Notes under the pieces: generated by a model | The model's database searches: none | Told to the model about the DNA's origin: nothing | The model's input: only the letters and a program-made list of their open reading frames with translations | Program-made: the position numbers and the translations under genes | Source of the DNA: Candidatus Altimarinota bacterium | GTDB taxonomy: Bacteria; Patescibacteriota; Gracilibacteria; BD1-5; UBA2023 | DNA: 64,000 bases | Assembly (NCBI GenBank): GCA_014377305.1 | Contig: JACMPW010000015.1 | Coordinates: 1-64,000, forward strand | Direction: 5' to 3' | Shown: piece after piece, positions 8,880 through 18,762 of the stretch | How the letters are laid out: every line of letters begins with the position of its first letter | Numbering within the stretch: position 1 is the stretch's first letter

Positions 8880-10319
8880 ATGCAAAGAATAGAGAAAAAT
8901 CCCTTTGGCTATCGCCACCCCCCCTTGACAGGGGGGCAATTCAAATATACTGACTACTCCATCATCTCAGGACTCTCTGGTAAACGAGGAAAAAAAGACT
9001 GGGTCTCGTGGGCGGATGCTGAGCTAGAGCTGATACTCGAGGATACTCCAGAGAATCGAGTATGGGCACTCTCTCAAGTGGTAGGCAACAATGAAATCGA
9101 ATCATTCTATATCCTCACTCTCGAATCAGATCTCATCGGAGTACTCGTTCGGATGGAGACTGTCGGAGTCGCTTTTGATCGCAAAAAACTCGAAGATATC
9201 GGGCAGAGGATCAGAACAGATATCCGCAAGCTGGAAATAGAGATATATGAACTCGTCTGACCGATCAATATCAGTTCGCCGAAACAGCTCCAGACTCTTT
9301 TTTTCGAGACACTCGGGATACGGCCACTCAAAAAAAATAAAACAGGATACTCCGTCGATGTTGATGTCCTGGAGGAGATCGCCAAGACGCATGATATCGC
9401 GAGACTGATCCTCGAATATCGTGGACTCAGCAAATTGTCTGGTACCTATGTCGATGGACTCATGCGGGCAGCCTGAGCAGATGGGCGGATACATACGACC
9501 TATGATTCACTCGGGGCTGCGACTGGCCGTATGTCGTCCAACGATCCCAATCTGCAGAACATTCCAACCGGAGATGGCTATGCTAGGGAGATTAAGGAGT
9601 GTTTTATCCCATCAATGGATAATATCCTCCTCGTGGCGGATTATTCACAGGTGGAGATCCGTGTACTGGCATTCCTATCGCAGGATCAGAGCCTGATCGA
9701 TGCGTTCCAGAGCGGAGAGGATATCCATATGCGGACTGCCAAGTTCTTATTTTGAGAAAACCAAATAATCACGAGTCATATGAGACGTATCGCCAAGACG
9801 GTGAATTTCGGAGTGATCTATGGAATCACGGGTTTTGGTCTGGCGAAGACACTCGATTGTAGCGTCACTGAGGCTCAGCAATATGTTGATGCGTTCTATA
9901 CTCGCTATCCTGGAGTTCGTACCTACTATGATAGACTCCTCGCAGATGCTCGGACAAACGGCTATGTCGAGACCTATTTTGGGAGGCGTAGATACATCCC
10001 AGGAGTGGGTGATGCGAACAAAACAATGCGGTCTATCGCAGAACGAGAGGCGATGAATATGCCAGTACAGGGAACGGCAGCAGATATGATCAAAATCGCC
10101 ATGGTAGAGCTCGATCGTCGTATCACTAGTGAGTGACTCCAGGGCAAGATGATACTCCAGGTACACGATGAGCTCGTGTTTGATATACCAGTTGACGAGA
10201 AGGAAATATTCGAGGTGATGGTATGAGAGGTGATGGAGTGAGTATTGCATAGTAGCTGAGTATCACTCCCGATCATTGTGGATATATCAACAGGGGATAA
10301 CTGGGCAGAGGCAAAGTAG
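8880..10319 (+). CDS. polA: DNA polymerase I, polymerase domain only
   Basis: Family A DNA polymerase of 479 residues. Visible motifs are the thumb start 'GPINISSPKQLQ', motif A 'LVADYSQVEIRVLA', the O-helix 'MRRIAKTVNFGVIYG', and motif C 'LQVHDELVF'. The first 100 residues resemble only a remnant of the 3'-5' exonuclease domain; the 5'-nuclease domain is absent, whereas full PolA is about 900 residues. Several TGA codons are Gly, including those in 'YELVGPIN', 'AAGADGRIH' and 'ITSEGLQGK'. ATG 8880 was chosen over ATG 8802 because a promoter lies between them; 8802 would add a 26-residue hydrophobic leader. Stop TAG. Confidence 0.88.
8918..8936. repeat. G/C-run hairpin inside polA
   Basis: CCCCCC and GGGGGG arms flank TTGACA. 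It encodes 'HPPLTGGQ'. Homopolymeric G/C runs are rare elsewhere in this AT-rich window, and the loop plus TATACT 15 bases beyond the last G also looks promoter-like. Confidence 0.5.
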
Positions 10320-10328
10320 AACATCGAC

Positions 10329-10356
10329 TTGCAAATAGGAGCCCAGTCTATATACT
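10329..10356 (+). promoter_or_regulatory. Promoter with 6-nt gap to ATG
   Basis: -35 TTGCAA (10329-10334), 16-bp spacer, -10 TATACT (10351-10356), six bases, ATG 10363. A perfect hairpin CCCAGT/ACTGGG spans the -10. Confidence 0.6.
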
Positions 10357-10362
10357 GGGGGT

Positions 10363-10614
10363 ATGTTTGCCTTTCCACTCATCAACTTTGCATTTTTGGT
10401 TATTCTCTACCATATCCATCGTCGCATTTTCTGGGGTACTGCTCTTATAGAGCTGATACTCTATAGTGGTGGTATTTTTTGGATCTATGATACATTTGGT
10501 TCTATTTACAATCAGTCGCTCTATATGCTTGCTCTTACTGGAGCTTGATTTATTCTTGTTTTCATAGCATTTTTCGTAGCTATATTCGCCAATCATCACG
10601 CTCAGGAGCCATAG
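10363..10614 (+). CDS. Small membrane protein
   Basis: 83 residues with two or three hydrophobic helices (about 4-17, 22-38 and 50-75) and a short tail ending 'HHAQEP'. One TGA is Gly in 'LTGAGFILV'. No family recognised. It has its own promoter directly upstream and follows polA. Confidence 0.65.
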
Positions 10615-10669
10615 GATACTGCGGAGACTAGATATATAAAAAAGAGCCAAATAACTCAAAACTTCATCA

Positions 10670-10748
10670 AATTATGAGGCCTTGCCTCTTAGTTCTGCAT
10701 TCCGCTCAAAAATTTGAACAAATTCCATTTTCTCTCTCCATTTGAACT
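10670..10748 (+). repeat. Upstream element shared with 60410-60505
   Basis: Contains TATGAGGCCTTGCCTCTTAG, then TTCTGCATTCC, then a T/C-rich stretch and CCATTTGAAC just before ATG 10749. The same order of blocks precedes the unrelated mutT gene at 60506. The GAGGC/GCCTC part can form a hairpin. Confidence 0.55.
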
Positions 10749-11513
10749 ATGAATCGATTTCAGACACTCTTTTTCTCATCATATATTGCCCCAGAAGAGT
10801 CGATACAGCATATATTTCATCGACATTTTTTCGTGATTATCGAGGATATTATCCTCTGGATATTTTTTGCACTTTTTATCCCAGGATTTCTCTACTATCT
10901 CAACTTCGCACATATTCAGGATATACTCACTCTATGGCATATCTACGCATATCTTTTTACGATATATTTTATTCTTATATACAAGATATTTGACTGGTAC
11001 ACAGATGTATGGATCCTTACGGGTGAGACATTGATCGATCTGCGGTGGCAGTTTTTCACCTCGAATCTCGTCATCATCCCGTTCGAGAAGATCGAAGGCA
11101 TGGAGGTCAGGACCTACTCATGGATCTACTCAGTTCTCGGTATCTCTGATATCGTGGTGAAGCTCCTTGGTAATGAGTCACTCATACTCCGCAATGCGAG
11201 TGAACCAACAGATGTCATCCATGCACTCCAAGAAGCAGTAAAGCCTCATAAAAAATGATACGATGATGCCGATAAGGAACCATTTGATATCCTTGTTGAT
11301 ACTCTCTCCGATGTCGTCAAGTGACACCTCGTAACAGGTGGCAAACAGTATATCACTAGAGACTATATCGAGAAGCTGGATGAGACACTTCACTCGGGCA
11401 AGCCGATCGATCTACGGACACAGACAGAGAAGATCGTCATTGAGAATTGGAAATCCAAATATGAGAAAAAAGAAAGTGATGAACACGAAGAATGACATGA
11501 CAATAACCACTAA
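10749..11513 (+). CDS. Membrane protein with PH-like (YdbS/bPH2-type) region
   Basis: 254 residues. Two helices at about 25-75 are followed by 'WILTGETLIDLRWQFFTSNLVIIPFEKIEGMEVRT', which resembles the bacterial PH-domain (DUF304) fold seen in YdbS-like proteins. The C-terminal third is charged and probably cytoplasmic. Three TGA codons are Gly. Function unknown. It has the repeated upstream element and is followed by a ribosome-hibernation-like gene. Confidence 0.72.
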
Positions 11514-11544
11514 TTTAGTTTTTACTCCCTTACTACTCCATATT

Positions 11545-11841
11545 ATGACACACGAAATCATCATCCATGCTCCACAATTCACTAATGAATCCGAATATAT
11601 CAATACCGAAGTTGGAAACAATCTCTCGGGCAAGCTCGATGCCTATATCCGCAAAATGGCAAAAGAAGATGATAAAATCAGAGCAGAGCTCACACTCACT
11701 CGTGACAAACTCGGGAGTACGGGCAAACTGGAGATATCATTCCCAGGGCACGCGTATCGCTCATCTCGCGAGAACTATGCGAAGCTCGATGATCTCATCA
11801 ATCATCTCTTCATTCATATCAAGGAACAGATGGGGAAATAA
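11545..11841 (+). CDS. Ribosome hibernation factor-like (HPF/RaiA) protein
   Basis: 98 residues. The order of elements fits the short HPF/YfiA fold: an opening beta strand, a helix 'LSGKLDAYIRKMAKEDDKI', strands 'RAELTLTRDK' and 'GKLEISFPG', and a C-terminal helix 'YAKLDDLINHLFIHIKEQM'. Members bind the 30S decoding region and silence ribosomes. Sequence identity looks modest, so the family call is moderate. No TGA codons. Confidence 0.6.
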   Translation: MTHEIIIHAPQFTNESEYINTEVGNNLSGKLDAYIRKMAKEDDKIRAELTLTRDKLGSTGKLEISFPGHAYRSSRENYAKLDDLINHLFIHIKEQMGK

Positions 11842-11874
11842 TTTTATACTTTCCATTTTTAATCCCAAAAATAC

Positions 11875-13053
11875 ATGTCCATCTTCCTCGGCATCCTCCT
11901 CACCCTCATCGTCCTCCTCATCGTCGTGATGATCCATGAACTCGGACACTTCGTCACAGCTCGTCTCACCGGTATGCGAGTAGAGGAGTTCGGTATCGGG
12001 ATACCACCACGAGCGAGATCACTATGGACTGACAAAAAAGGAACTGAGTATACACTCAACTGGTTACCGATCGGTGGATTTGTCCGGATCCTCGGGGAGA
12101 ATCCACAAGATGGGAATAATACCGCGAAGTGATCATTCATCATCAAACCATGGATATCTCGTGTGATCGTCCTCGCAGCGGGTGTGACGATGAATTTTGT
12201 TCTCGCATTCGTCGTATTCACCGGACTATTCCTCTACTGAATGACCCCTATGGCAATCATCCCGCTTGAGTGATATCAGTCTCAGATACTCCCATCCGCT
12301 CATGAAGCTATCGCGAGTAGCTATCTCACGCATAACGGACTCATCGTGACGAGTATATCAGGGAGTATAGCAGAGCGAGCTGGAGTAGGATCCGGAGAAT
12401 ATGTAGTGGATATCAACTCTATTCACCCACAGACGGCTCAGGATATCATCGATATCATCACCAAAAATGAAATTATAACCCTGACTCTCTGAACACCGAG
12501 TGTGCCTCCCAATACCCGAGTCGTGCATATGAATCCGAAAAATGGAAAAGTCGGAATGCAGATCGGATACCGAGATCTCCATATCAACACAAATAAACAG
12601 ATCCAGTATAGTGGATTCGAGGCTCTATCGATGTGAGCTCGTGAGACCGTCGCGACAACTCGCATCACTCTCGCATTCCTCTCGCAGATGGTAGTTGGAC
12701 TCTTCGCAGCTCGGAGTGAGGTAGAGCACACCGAGGCAAAAAATATGCTCGCAGGACCTATTGGTCTTGGTTCCACTTTTGTCCAGATCGTCGAGGATCA
12801 TGTCCCACTCGCGACTATCCTCGTGATGATCGCTCTCCTCTCGATCAATCTCTGAGTCATCAATATCCTCCCATTCCCAGCACTCGATGGGGGACGGATC
12901 GTGACCACAACACTCTACTCGATATCATCATATTTCCCTCATGGCAAGCAGTATTTCTCTCGAGTCGAGGGAGCTATCCATGCTATCGGATTTATGCTCC
13001 TCCTCGCTTTTATGCTGTACGTCTCGGGGCTCGATATTTTGAGATTTTTCTAA
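11875..13053 (+). CDS. rseP: Site-2 membrane metalloprotease (RseP/MmpA type)
   Basis: Intramembrane zinc protease, 392 residues. HExxH is at H21-E22-H25 in the first helix ('VMIHELGHF'). A PDZ-like region (about 155-225) follows, and the third zinc-ligand motif 'NILPFPALDGGRI' is near residue 328. Family members release membrane-bound anti-sigma factors or clear signal peptides; the substrate here is unknown. At least seven TGA codons are Gly, including those around 'LLSINLGVINILPFP'. Confidence 0.88.
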
Positions 13054-13063
13054 TTTTATTTTT

Positions 13064-13270
13064 ATGCAATTCTTTTGATTTTCGGCTTTGATTTTCGGAC
13101 TTGTCATCATCGCATTTCCTGAGTTTCTCGCCTATCTGATTGGTTTCTTTTTCCTCATATTGGGAGTCAATATCCTCCTGGTATCGACCCTGTTTCGCAA
13201 GGGGAATCCATCTACTTCTCAGCAATCATGGAAAGTTGGATGATATGAGATACTCAAGAATAAGAAGTAG
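13064..13270 (+). CDS. Small membrane protein (68 aa)
   Basis: Two hydrophobic helices (about 2-20 and 22-45) and a basic tail ending 'KNKK'. Starts 10 nt after the rseP stop and ends just before the PrsW-like gene, so probably the same operon. Two TGA codons are Gly. Not recognised. Confidence 0.6.
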
Positions 13271-13286
13271 CCTTAAAACATAACCT

Positions 13287-14129
13287 TTGTCTCAAATATT
13301 GCTCGCATTCTTAGCCTTCCTAATCACTCTCTTCCCAATATATTTGTGGGGATATGGAGTATCATACTTGCTCGATACTCCATGGAATCGTCGTAGATTC
13401 CTCCTCGGGATGTCGATTTGAGCTATATCAGTGGCTATCGTTTGGATATTTTCATATGTTGGAACTCATAGTGTCTATACCATATCGGCAATCAGTCTAT
13501 TTGTACTGATACTCGCAATCAGTCTCTATATACTCATACGGTCAGGATCAGTCTATGCGAGAATATTGCTCTGACAACTCGCAACAGTGAATATTTGTAT
13601 CATATCTCTACTTCTTATCACAGTAGTGAGTATATCGAGTATCATTCCATGATGAGTTGTTCTTGCTCTCAGTATAGCTCCTCTCCTTATTTCCTCAGTT
13701 ATCGAGGAATCATCGAAACATCTTATGAGTATCTGACTCATGAGTCAGGACTTCGCATTTTCTCGTCGAGATATCATCATATTCACACTCTTCGTCGTCC
13801 TCGGGTTTGTATTTTCCGAGAACTTGCTCTATTTTTTTATCTCAGATACTGGACTTTCTACTTGGATTTTTCGCTCACTTTTCTCACTCACCGCTCATCT
13901 CCTCGCGAGTGCTATCTGTGTATATGGATGGTGGCGAGCTCTCTCATATGAGCCATACTCTCTTCGCTATATTAGCATATTCACTATCTGATTCATCATT
14001 GCCATTCTCATACATCTTGGTTACAATATGATACTCAGAGAGGGGAGTATGATAGGACTCTTTGTATATATGATAGTGGGATATGTCGTAGTGACGAGAC
14101 TATTATTACAAGAAAAATCTATAGTTTAG
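13287..14129 (+). CDS. PrsW-type intramembrane metalloprotease
   Basis: 280 residues, about eight helices. PrsW family (M82) signatures are all in order: 'SSVIEESSK' (EExxK, near 140), 'GFVFSENLLYF' (FxxxEN, near 180), and 'RSLFSLTAHLLASA' with a later 'HLGYN'. PrsW cleaves anti-sigma factors in Bacillus; substrate here unknown. With the RseP-like protein 200 bases upstream, this gives two membrane proteases in one cluster. The start is taken as TTG at 13287 because the first ATG would delete a helix; this is uncertain. Stop TAG; the 3' end overlaps tsaE by 11 bases. Confidence 0.75.
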
Positions 14130-14535
14130 TGATAATAATTTTCCGTTTCCCATCCTCCATCAACTCGATGGAGATTTTTTTGGTCGGTTTTATGCTTTCC
14201 CCAAGTATCTCTGGCCATTCGATGAGGGATATCGTATTGTTGTCTTCGAGGATTTCCGTACCTCATATAGAGACAAAAGTATCATAATCTTCCAGACGAT
14301 AGAGATCCATATGATAGATATTTGCTCAGTACTGCTGATAATAGGTATATGTTGGGGAGCGTACTATGAGAGTCGGATCATCCAGATACTTCCTGAGAAT
14401 ATATCTGATATAGGTACTCTTGCCAGCTCCGAGGTCGCCAGAGAAGCATATACGATCACCAGGAGTGAGATCGAATACGATATCGTCAAGTTCTTTTTCA
14501 TTTGTTACGATGTATTCGATTATGGATTTTTGCAT
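14119..14535 (-). CDS. tsaE: tRNA threonylcarbamoyladenosine ATPase TsaE
   Basis: Partner ATPase of TsaBD in t6A37 tRNA modification. 138 residues, normal length. Walker A 'GDLGAGKST' at 33-41 and 'IVRSPTYTYYQQYG' with the following 'HMDLYRLEDYD' are diagnostic of TsaE. Two TGA codons are Gly ('QQYGANIYH' and 'SIGGTEIL'). Convergent with the PrsW-like gene and divergent from the pilus cluster. Confidence 0.9.
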
Positions 14536-14584
14536 TTTGCTCGCTGATATGATATGCTCGATACTGTATCTATAATTCTATCAT

Positions 14585-15127
14585 ATGCAAGAGACTCCTA
14601 CATCTATTATCCGAGAGCCGAGCCAATTTGCTTGGTTCGCGTCCCTCTCATTGCTCACTCTGACTCTCGTATCCTGCCTCGCACTCTGGGGATATCATTT
14701 TGTCACTGCTTCTCGCCTTGTTACTCTCACGGTAGAGACTCAAGCGATCGATGCTGATATCGCTACATCCACCAAGGATAGAGATATCATCATCGCTGAT
14801 ATTCTTGCATCTGCTCAGATCAGACCATCTATCGACCTCAAAGCCCTTGTGAGATCTTTTCGTGTAGCGGCAACCCAGGCTGGAGTCAGATTCCAGTGAT
14901 TTTCAGTACATGACGACGTGATATCATCATCGCTCATCGCGAGTCGTGATGTGACGAGTATGATAGATCCTGTGGAGACTATCATCGCTATGATGCGATC
15001 AGATAGTACCACATCAGGACTCGCACTCCAACCAATTCGCTCTGTCCAAGGCTCCAATACTGAACGTACTACGGGCATATTACTGCGTATCCTACCTACT
15101 AACTCTGCTACTCATGCAATCAAATAA
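14585..15127 (+). CDS. PilN-like pilus assembly protein
   Basis: 180 residues: short cytoplasmic N-terminus, one membrane helix (about 16-40), a coiled segment, and a globular remainder. Topology and position, directly before a PilO-like gene and PilC, match PilN of the type IV pilus alignment subcomplex. No diagnostic motif is visible, so the call is mainly from context. One TGA is Gly. TATAAT ends 8 nt before the ATG. The stop overlaps the next ATG by 14 bases. Confidence 0.6.
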
Positions 15128-15698
15128 TACGACCAGTCAAAAAAATCGAGTCTATGCACCTATCATCATAGGTCTCTCACTCCTCATCATCATATTTGGT
15201 CTCTATCCACTCTATACGAACTATGTCGATGGGAGTGTCGAACTCGCTAGCCTCACAAAGATAAGAGCTGAAAAAACAGCAAAAATCGATGCTATCAAAA
15301 GGATGCAAGCTCTCTTTGCTGGAACAGGATCAAGCGATATCAAGGCTCGAGTTGATAAGTATAAAAATAAATTCAATACCAGTGATATCATGGAGACAGT
15401 TATGGTGAATAACTATACCAAAAATAGCCCGCTCACTCCTGCATCTATCAATATAGCCAGTATCAATATCGATACAGGTCGCAAGTTACCAAGTGGACTC
15501 TCTCTCGGAAATGTAACACTCTCACTCTCGGCCGATACTCCTGATCAGATTATTGATTATCTCACCTATCTGACAACAGAGTCTCGTTTTGCATTCACCA
15601 TCGATAGTATAGCTCTCCCTCTTGATACAGCGAGTATCGCTCCTACGACTACGGGTATATCGCTCTCGATCACACTCGGTGTATATTACTATGAATAA
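15114..15698 (+). CDS. PilO-like pilus assembly protein
   Basis: 194 residues. One helix (about 15-32), a coiled coil (about 40-65), and a ferredoxin-like globular domain containing 'ADTPDQIIDYLTYLTTESRFAFTIDSIAL', which resembles the PilO core (strand, helix, strand). Translationally coupled to the PilN-like gene. No TGA codon. Confidence 0.65.
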   Translation: MQSNNTTSQKNRVYAPIIIGLSLLIIIFGLYPLYTNYVDGSVELASLTKIRAEKTAKIDAIKRMQALFAGTGSSDIKARVDKYKNKFNTSDIMETVMVNNYTKNSPLTPASINIASINIDTGRKLPSGLSLGNVTLSLSADTPDQIIDYLTYLTTESRFAFTIDSIALPLDTASIAPTTTGISLSITLGVYYYE

Positions 15699-15709
15699 AA
15701 AATAAATCT

Positions 15710-16780
15710 ATGTTCCCATCTCTCAATTCATCGATATCACTCGCTGATAAGATACTCTTCTATGAGTCTATATCAAATCTTCTCGAATGAGGTATTACGC
15801 TCCTTGCGAGTTTCAAGTGACTCCTTTCTCGGACTCATCCAGGTGCCCTCCATGATACCCTTGAGAATACGATATTTTTTATTGAGAGTGGAGATAGCCT
15901 CAATATTGCGATGAGAAAGTTCCCAGACTTCTATACGCAAAAAGAAATCGCAATAGTCGAGAGTGGAGAACAAACTGGTATGCTCAAGGATGCATTTATG
16001 GCGATCGCATCGGAGCTCCGTATGCAAGAAGACCTCAGACGTAAGGTGATTGGGGCACTCACATATCCACTAGTGATTATGTTTTTTCTCGTGCTCGCAC
16101 TCACGGTCGTGATGATGTATGTTGTTCCACAGATTATGCCGATCATCGCTGAAATGACAACTGAGATATCACTCTCTACACGGTCACTCATATGGGTGAG
16201 CAACTTTCTCAGACACAATATCGTATTTATTATCATTGTTCTCATTGCTCTTGTTTTGATTTTTCGTGGCTATACAGTCACAGATATTGGCAAGAGGTGG
16301 CTCGATAGAGTCAAGCTCTATACGCCTATCACAGGTACAATCTACAAGAACTATATCGTTGTGCAGGTGATGTCAACATTTCACCTCCTATCATCCTCTG
16401 GAGTCTCGATCGTGAAGGCTCTGCGTCTCACTGGTGCATCAGCTGGTAACTCAACGATAGCTGATATGTACTCCTATATCGCCGACGAGGTATCAAAATG
16501 AAAGAAAATCAGTGAAGCCATGTTCGAGGTAGATAAGGAGGGATATGTATTTTCATCGGATATCATCCAGATGATCGAGAGTGCAGAGAAGACGTCGACC
16601 GTACATCAGATCTCCAAAAAAATAGCCGAGCAATATCGCCGCGAGGTTGATGCATCACTCGCCGTGATGGTGAAGCTGATTGAGCCGATCGCACTCCTCA
16701 TGGCCTGAGTATTCGTGATGTGGTTTGCGATTGCTATATTCTCATCAATCATGCAGGTAGTCGGAGTGGCAGGGAACTAA
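15710..16780 (+). CDS. pilC: Type IV pilus inner-membrane platform protein PilC/GspF
   Basis: 356 residues. Two copies of the T2SSF domain: the first with 'LLASFKGLLSRTHPGALHDTLENTIFF' and 'IVESGEQTGMLKDAF', the second with 'YKNYIVVQVMSTFHLLSSSGVSIVKALRL' and 'DIIQMIESAEKTSTV'. Membrane helices are near 125-150, 165-190 and 325-350. Four TGA codons are Gly, at positions where the family has Gly ('LLEGGITLLASFKG', 'SKGKKISEA'). No PilB or PilT ATPase is in the window. Confidence 0.9.
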
Positions 16781-16787
16781 CCATACT

Positions 16788-17357
16788 ATGATTTTCAAAA
16801 ATACTACATCAGGATTCACTCTCGTTGAGATGATGATAGTAATCTCTATCATCGTTATCCTCCTCGGTATTGCTATGTTCCCGTACAGGTACTATATGCA
16901 GAGAGGTTATACAGAGCGAGCAGCCGATGGGATTGCTCAAGAGTGGGTACTTGCACATAGGACAATCAGATGAGGACTCGAGTTTGATCCGATTGTAGGT
17001 CGCCACGCTCGTTTGTTTTTTGTATTCCAGACTGGATCATCTACTGTCGAGAGTTATCTCCTCTCAGGATCTACTCTGCCTGATATCGCAAATATATCTA
17101 CTGATACTAATCTCGTACAAAAATACAAAACCCTCATACTCGATGATGGAGTAGAGATTCTTGGTTTTACGGGTTCTCTTTCGGGGAGTGGGGACCGAGT
17201 CTGATATATGATATCACCTCCATATGGAGATGGAGTATTTTTTACATCGACTGCATCGTGATATTTCTCTGATGCTCGTATTATTGTTTGATATCCAGGT
17301 GCTGATACCACTACAGGTAGAGCCAGAGAGGTACTATTGCGGACATATCTGAGGTAG
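16788..17357 (+). CDS. Type IV pilin-like protein (pseudopilin 1)
   Basis: 189 residues with a canonical prepilin start 'TTSGFTLVEMMIVISIIVILLG': prepilin peptidase cuts after Gly9, leaving Phe+1 and Glu+5. Starts 8 nt after pilC. Four TGA codons are Gly. Stop TAG. Confidence 0.85.
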
Positions 17358-17369
17358 TTGGATTTGGTT

Positions 17370-17396
17370 TTGACTTCTCCCTTTTTCAACTATACT
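17370..17396 (+). promoter_or_regulatory. Internal pilus promoter (leaderless arrangement)
   Basis: -35 TTGACT (17370-17375), 15-bp spacer, -10 TATACT (17391-17396), six bases, ATG 17403. It allows the minor pilins to be expressed apart from pilC. Confidence 0.55.
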
Positions 17397-17402
17397 GACC
17401 AT

Positions 17403-18077
17403 ATGATCATCCGCCCTACTACATCAGGATTCACTCTCATCGAGCTCATCGTCGGTATGACGATATTCTCGATCGGGCTCGCAGGGATCTATGCACTCCT
17501 CCAAACGACGATGTCGAGCGTGAGATACTCACAAGATGAGATCATCGTATCAGGACTCCTCCGAGAACAGATGGATCTCGTCAACAATATCCGAGATACC
17601 AACCTGCGGAACTATATTCCATGGGATTCTGTGCTCATATCTGCATCGAATTGATCTATGAGTTCTACTATCCTCATGGGAGCTGTCTATACTATAGAGA
17701 ATAGTTTTTCCGCTTCAGGACTCACCTTTGACCCAATACTCAATGATGGGACGATAGTAAAAAGTCCGATCAGACTCACAAAAATCGACCCGACTACTTC
17801 ATTCGCAACTGATCTAGAAAAATGGAATAAGACACAGCTCATACTCGACGATCATGGAAGATATATCCATACTGGATCAACTACTGGAGCTCCCACACAA
17901 TTTGCATCCTATATCATCGTCTCGCCACTCGGATATACTGGATCTACCTGATTCACTGAAGTGCGAAAAGATCAGAAAAATCAATGATGGATCATTGATG
18001 CTCGTGTCCTCGTCAAGTACAATGGAGGATATCGTGAGTATGATGCAAAGAGTATGATCACTGATTGGCAAAAATAA
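17403..18077 (+). CDS. Type IV pilin-like protein (pseudopilin 2)
   Basis: 224 residues. Prepilin start 'TTSGFTLIELIVGMTIFSIGLAG', with cleavage after Gly9 and Glu at +5. The rest is soluble with several TGA-coded Gly. Resembles minor pilins of the PilV/PilW type by position. Confidence 0.85.
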
Positions 18078-18093
18078 AACCCCCATTTCTCTT

Positions 18094-18756
18094 ATGCGAT
18101 TTTTCTCCAAGTCTTCATCCTGATTCACCCTTGTCGAGCTCATGATTGCTATGACTATTTTTGGTATGATGAGTGTTATGGTTATGACGATATATTTTTC
18201 TACGACGAATACTACGAGAAAACTCAATGCAGAACGTCAACTGGCTGAGTCAGCCCGTGAGATCGTCGAGCGGATATCGGAAGACGTACGAGAACACTGA
18301 TTCTCTGGTTCAGCCACATCATTTGACATCAACTATGACCTCTGGAGATCATATGACTATAGCGGGTCGGGGAGTGAGTACCTCAATCTGAATAATGGAC
18401 GATATGTATATGGAAAAAAAAATACTACTGGAATAATTCCATGTATCGATACACCTCTCGAGCAAACAAAAACAGATCCTCGAATTCACTGTGGACTATA
18501 TCTCATCGATTATGCCGATAATGGACTATCTAGCTATAATCTCGTCGATAGTTTCACTCCTCTAGAAAGTCGTAAGCGAGTCAAGGTATCGAATCTCAAA
18601 TTCTATATATCAGGTGATGGAATGAGCACGGCTCATAAAGTATTGCTTTCAATGGATCTTACACTCATCCCGATGAGTGGCTTATCTACGACATTCGTAT
18701 CCAATACTTCACTTCATATCCAGACGACTCTCTCTGAACGGGGATGGAAAAAATAA
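18094..18756 (+). CDS. Type IV pilin-like protein (pseudopilin 3); TGA at the cleavage Gly
   Basis: 220 residues. Reads 'SSSGFTLVELMIAMTIFGMM'; the Gly before Phe+1 is TGA (TCC TGA TTC ACC). Prepilin peptidase needs Gly at -1, so this position is strong evidence for UGA=Gly. Other TGA codons follow in 'EHGFSG' and elsewhere. Starts 17 nt after the previous gene. Confidence 0.85.
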
Positions 18757-18762
18757 AAATCT

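Noticed and set aside
13010-13225. Minus-strand ORFs opposite rseP and the 13064 gene
   Set aside because: Charged low-complexity shadows of hydrophobic coding sequence on the plus strand.
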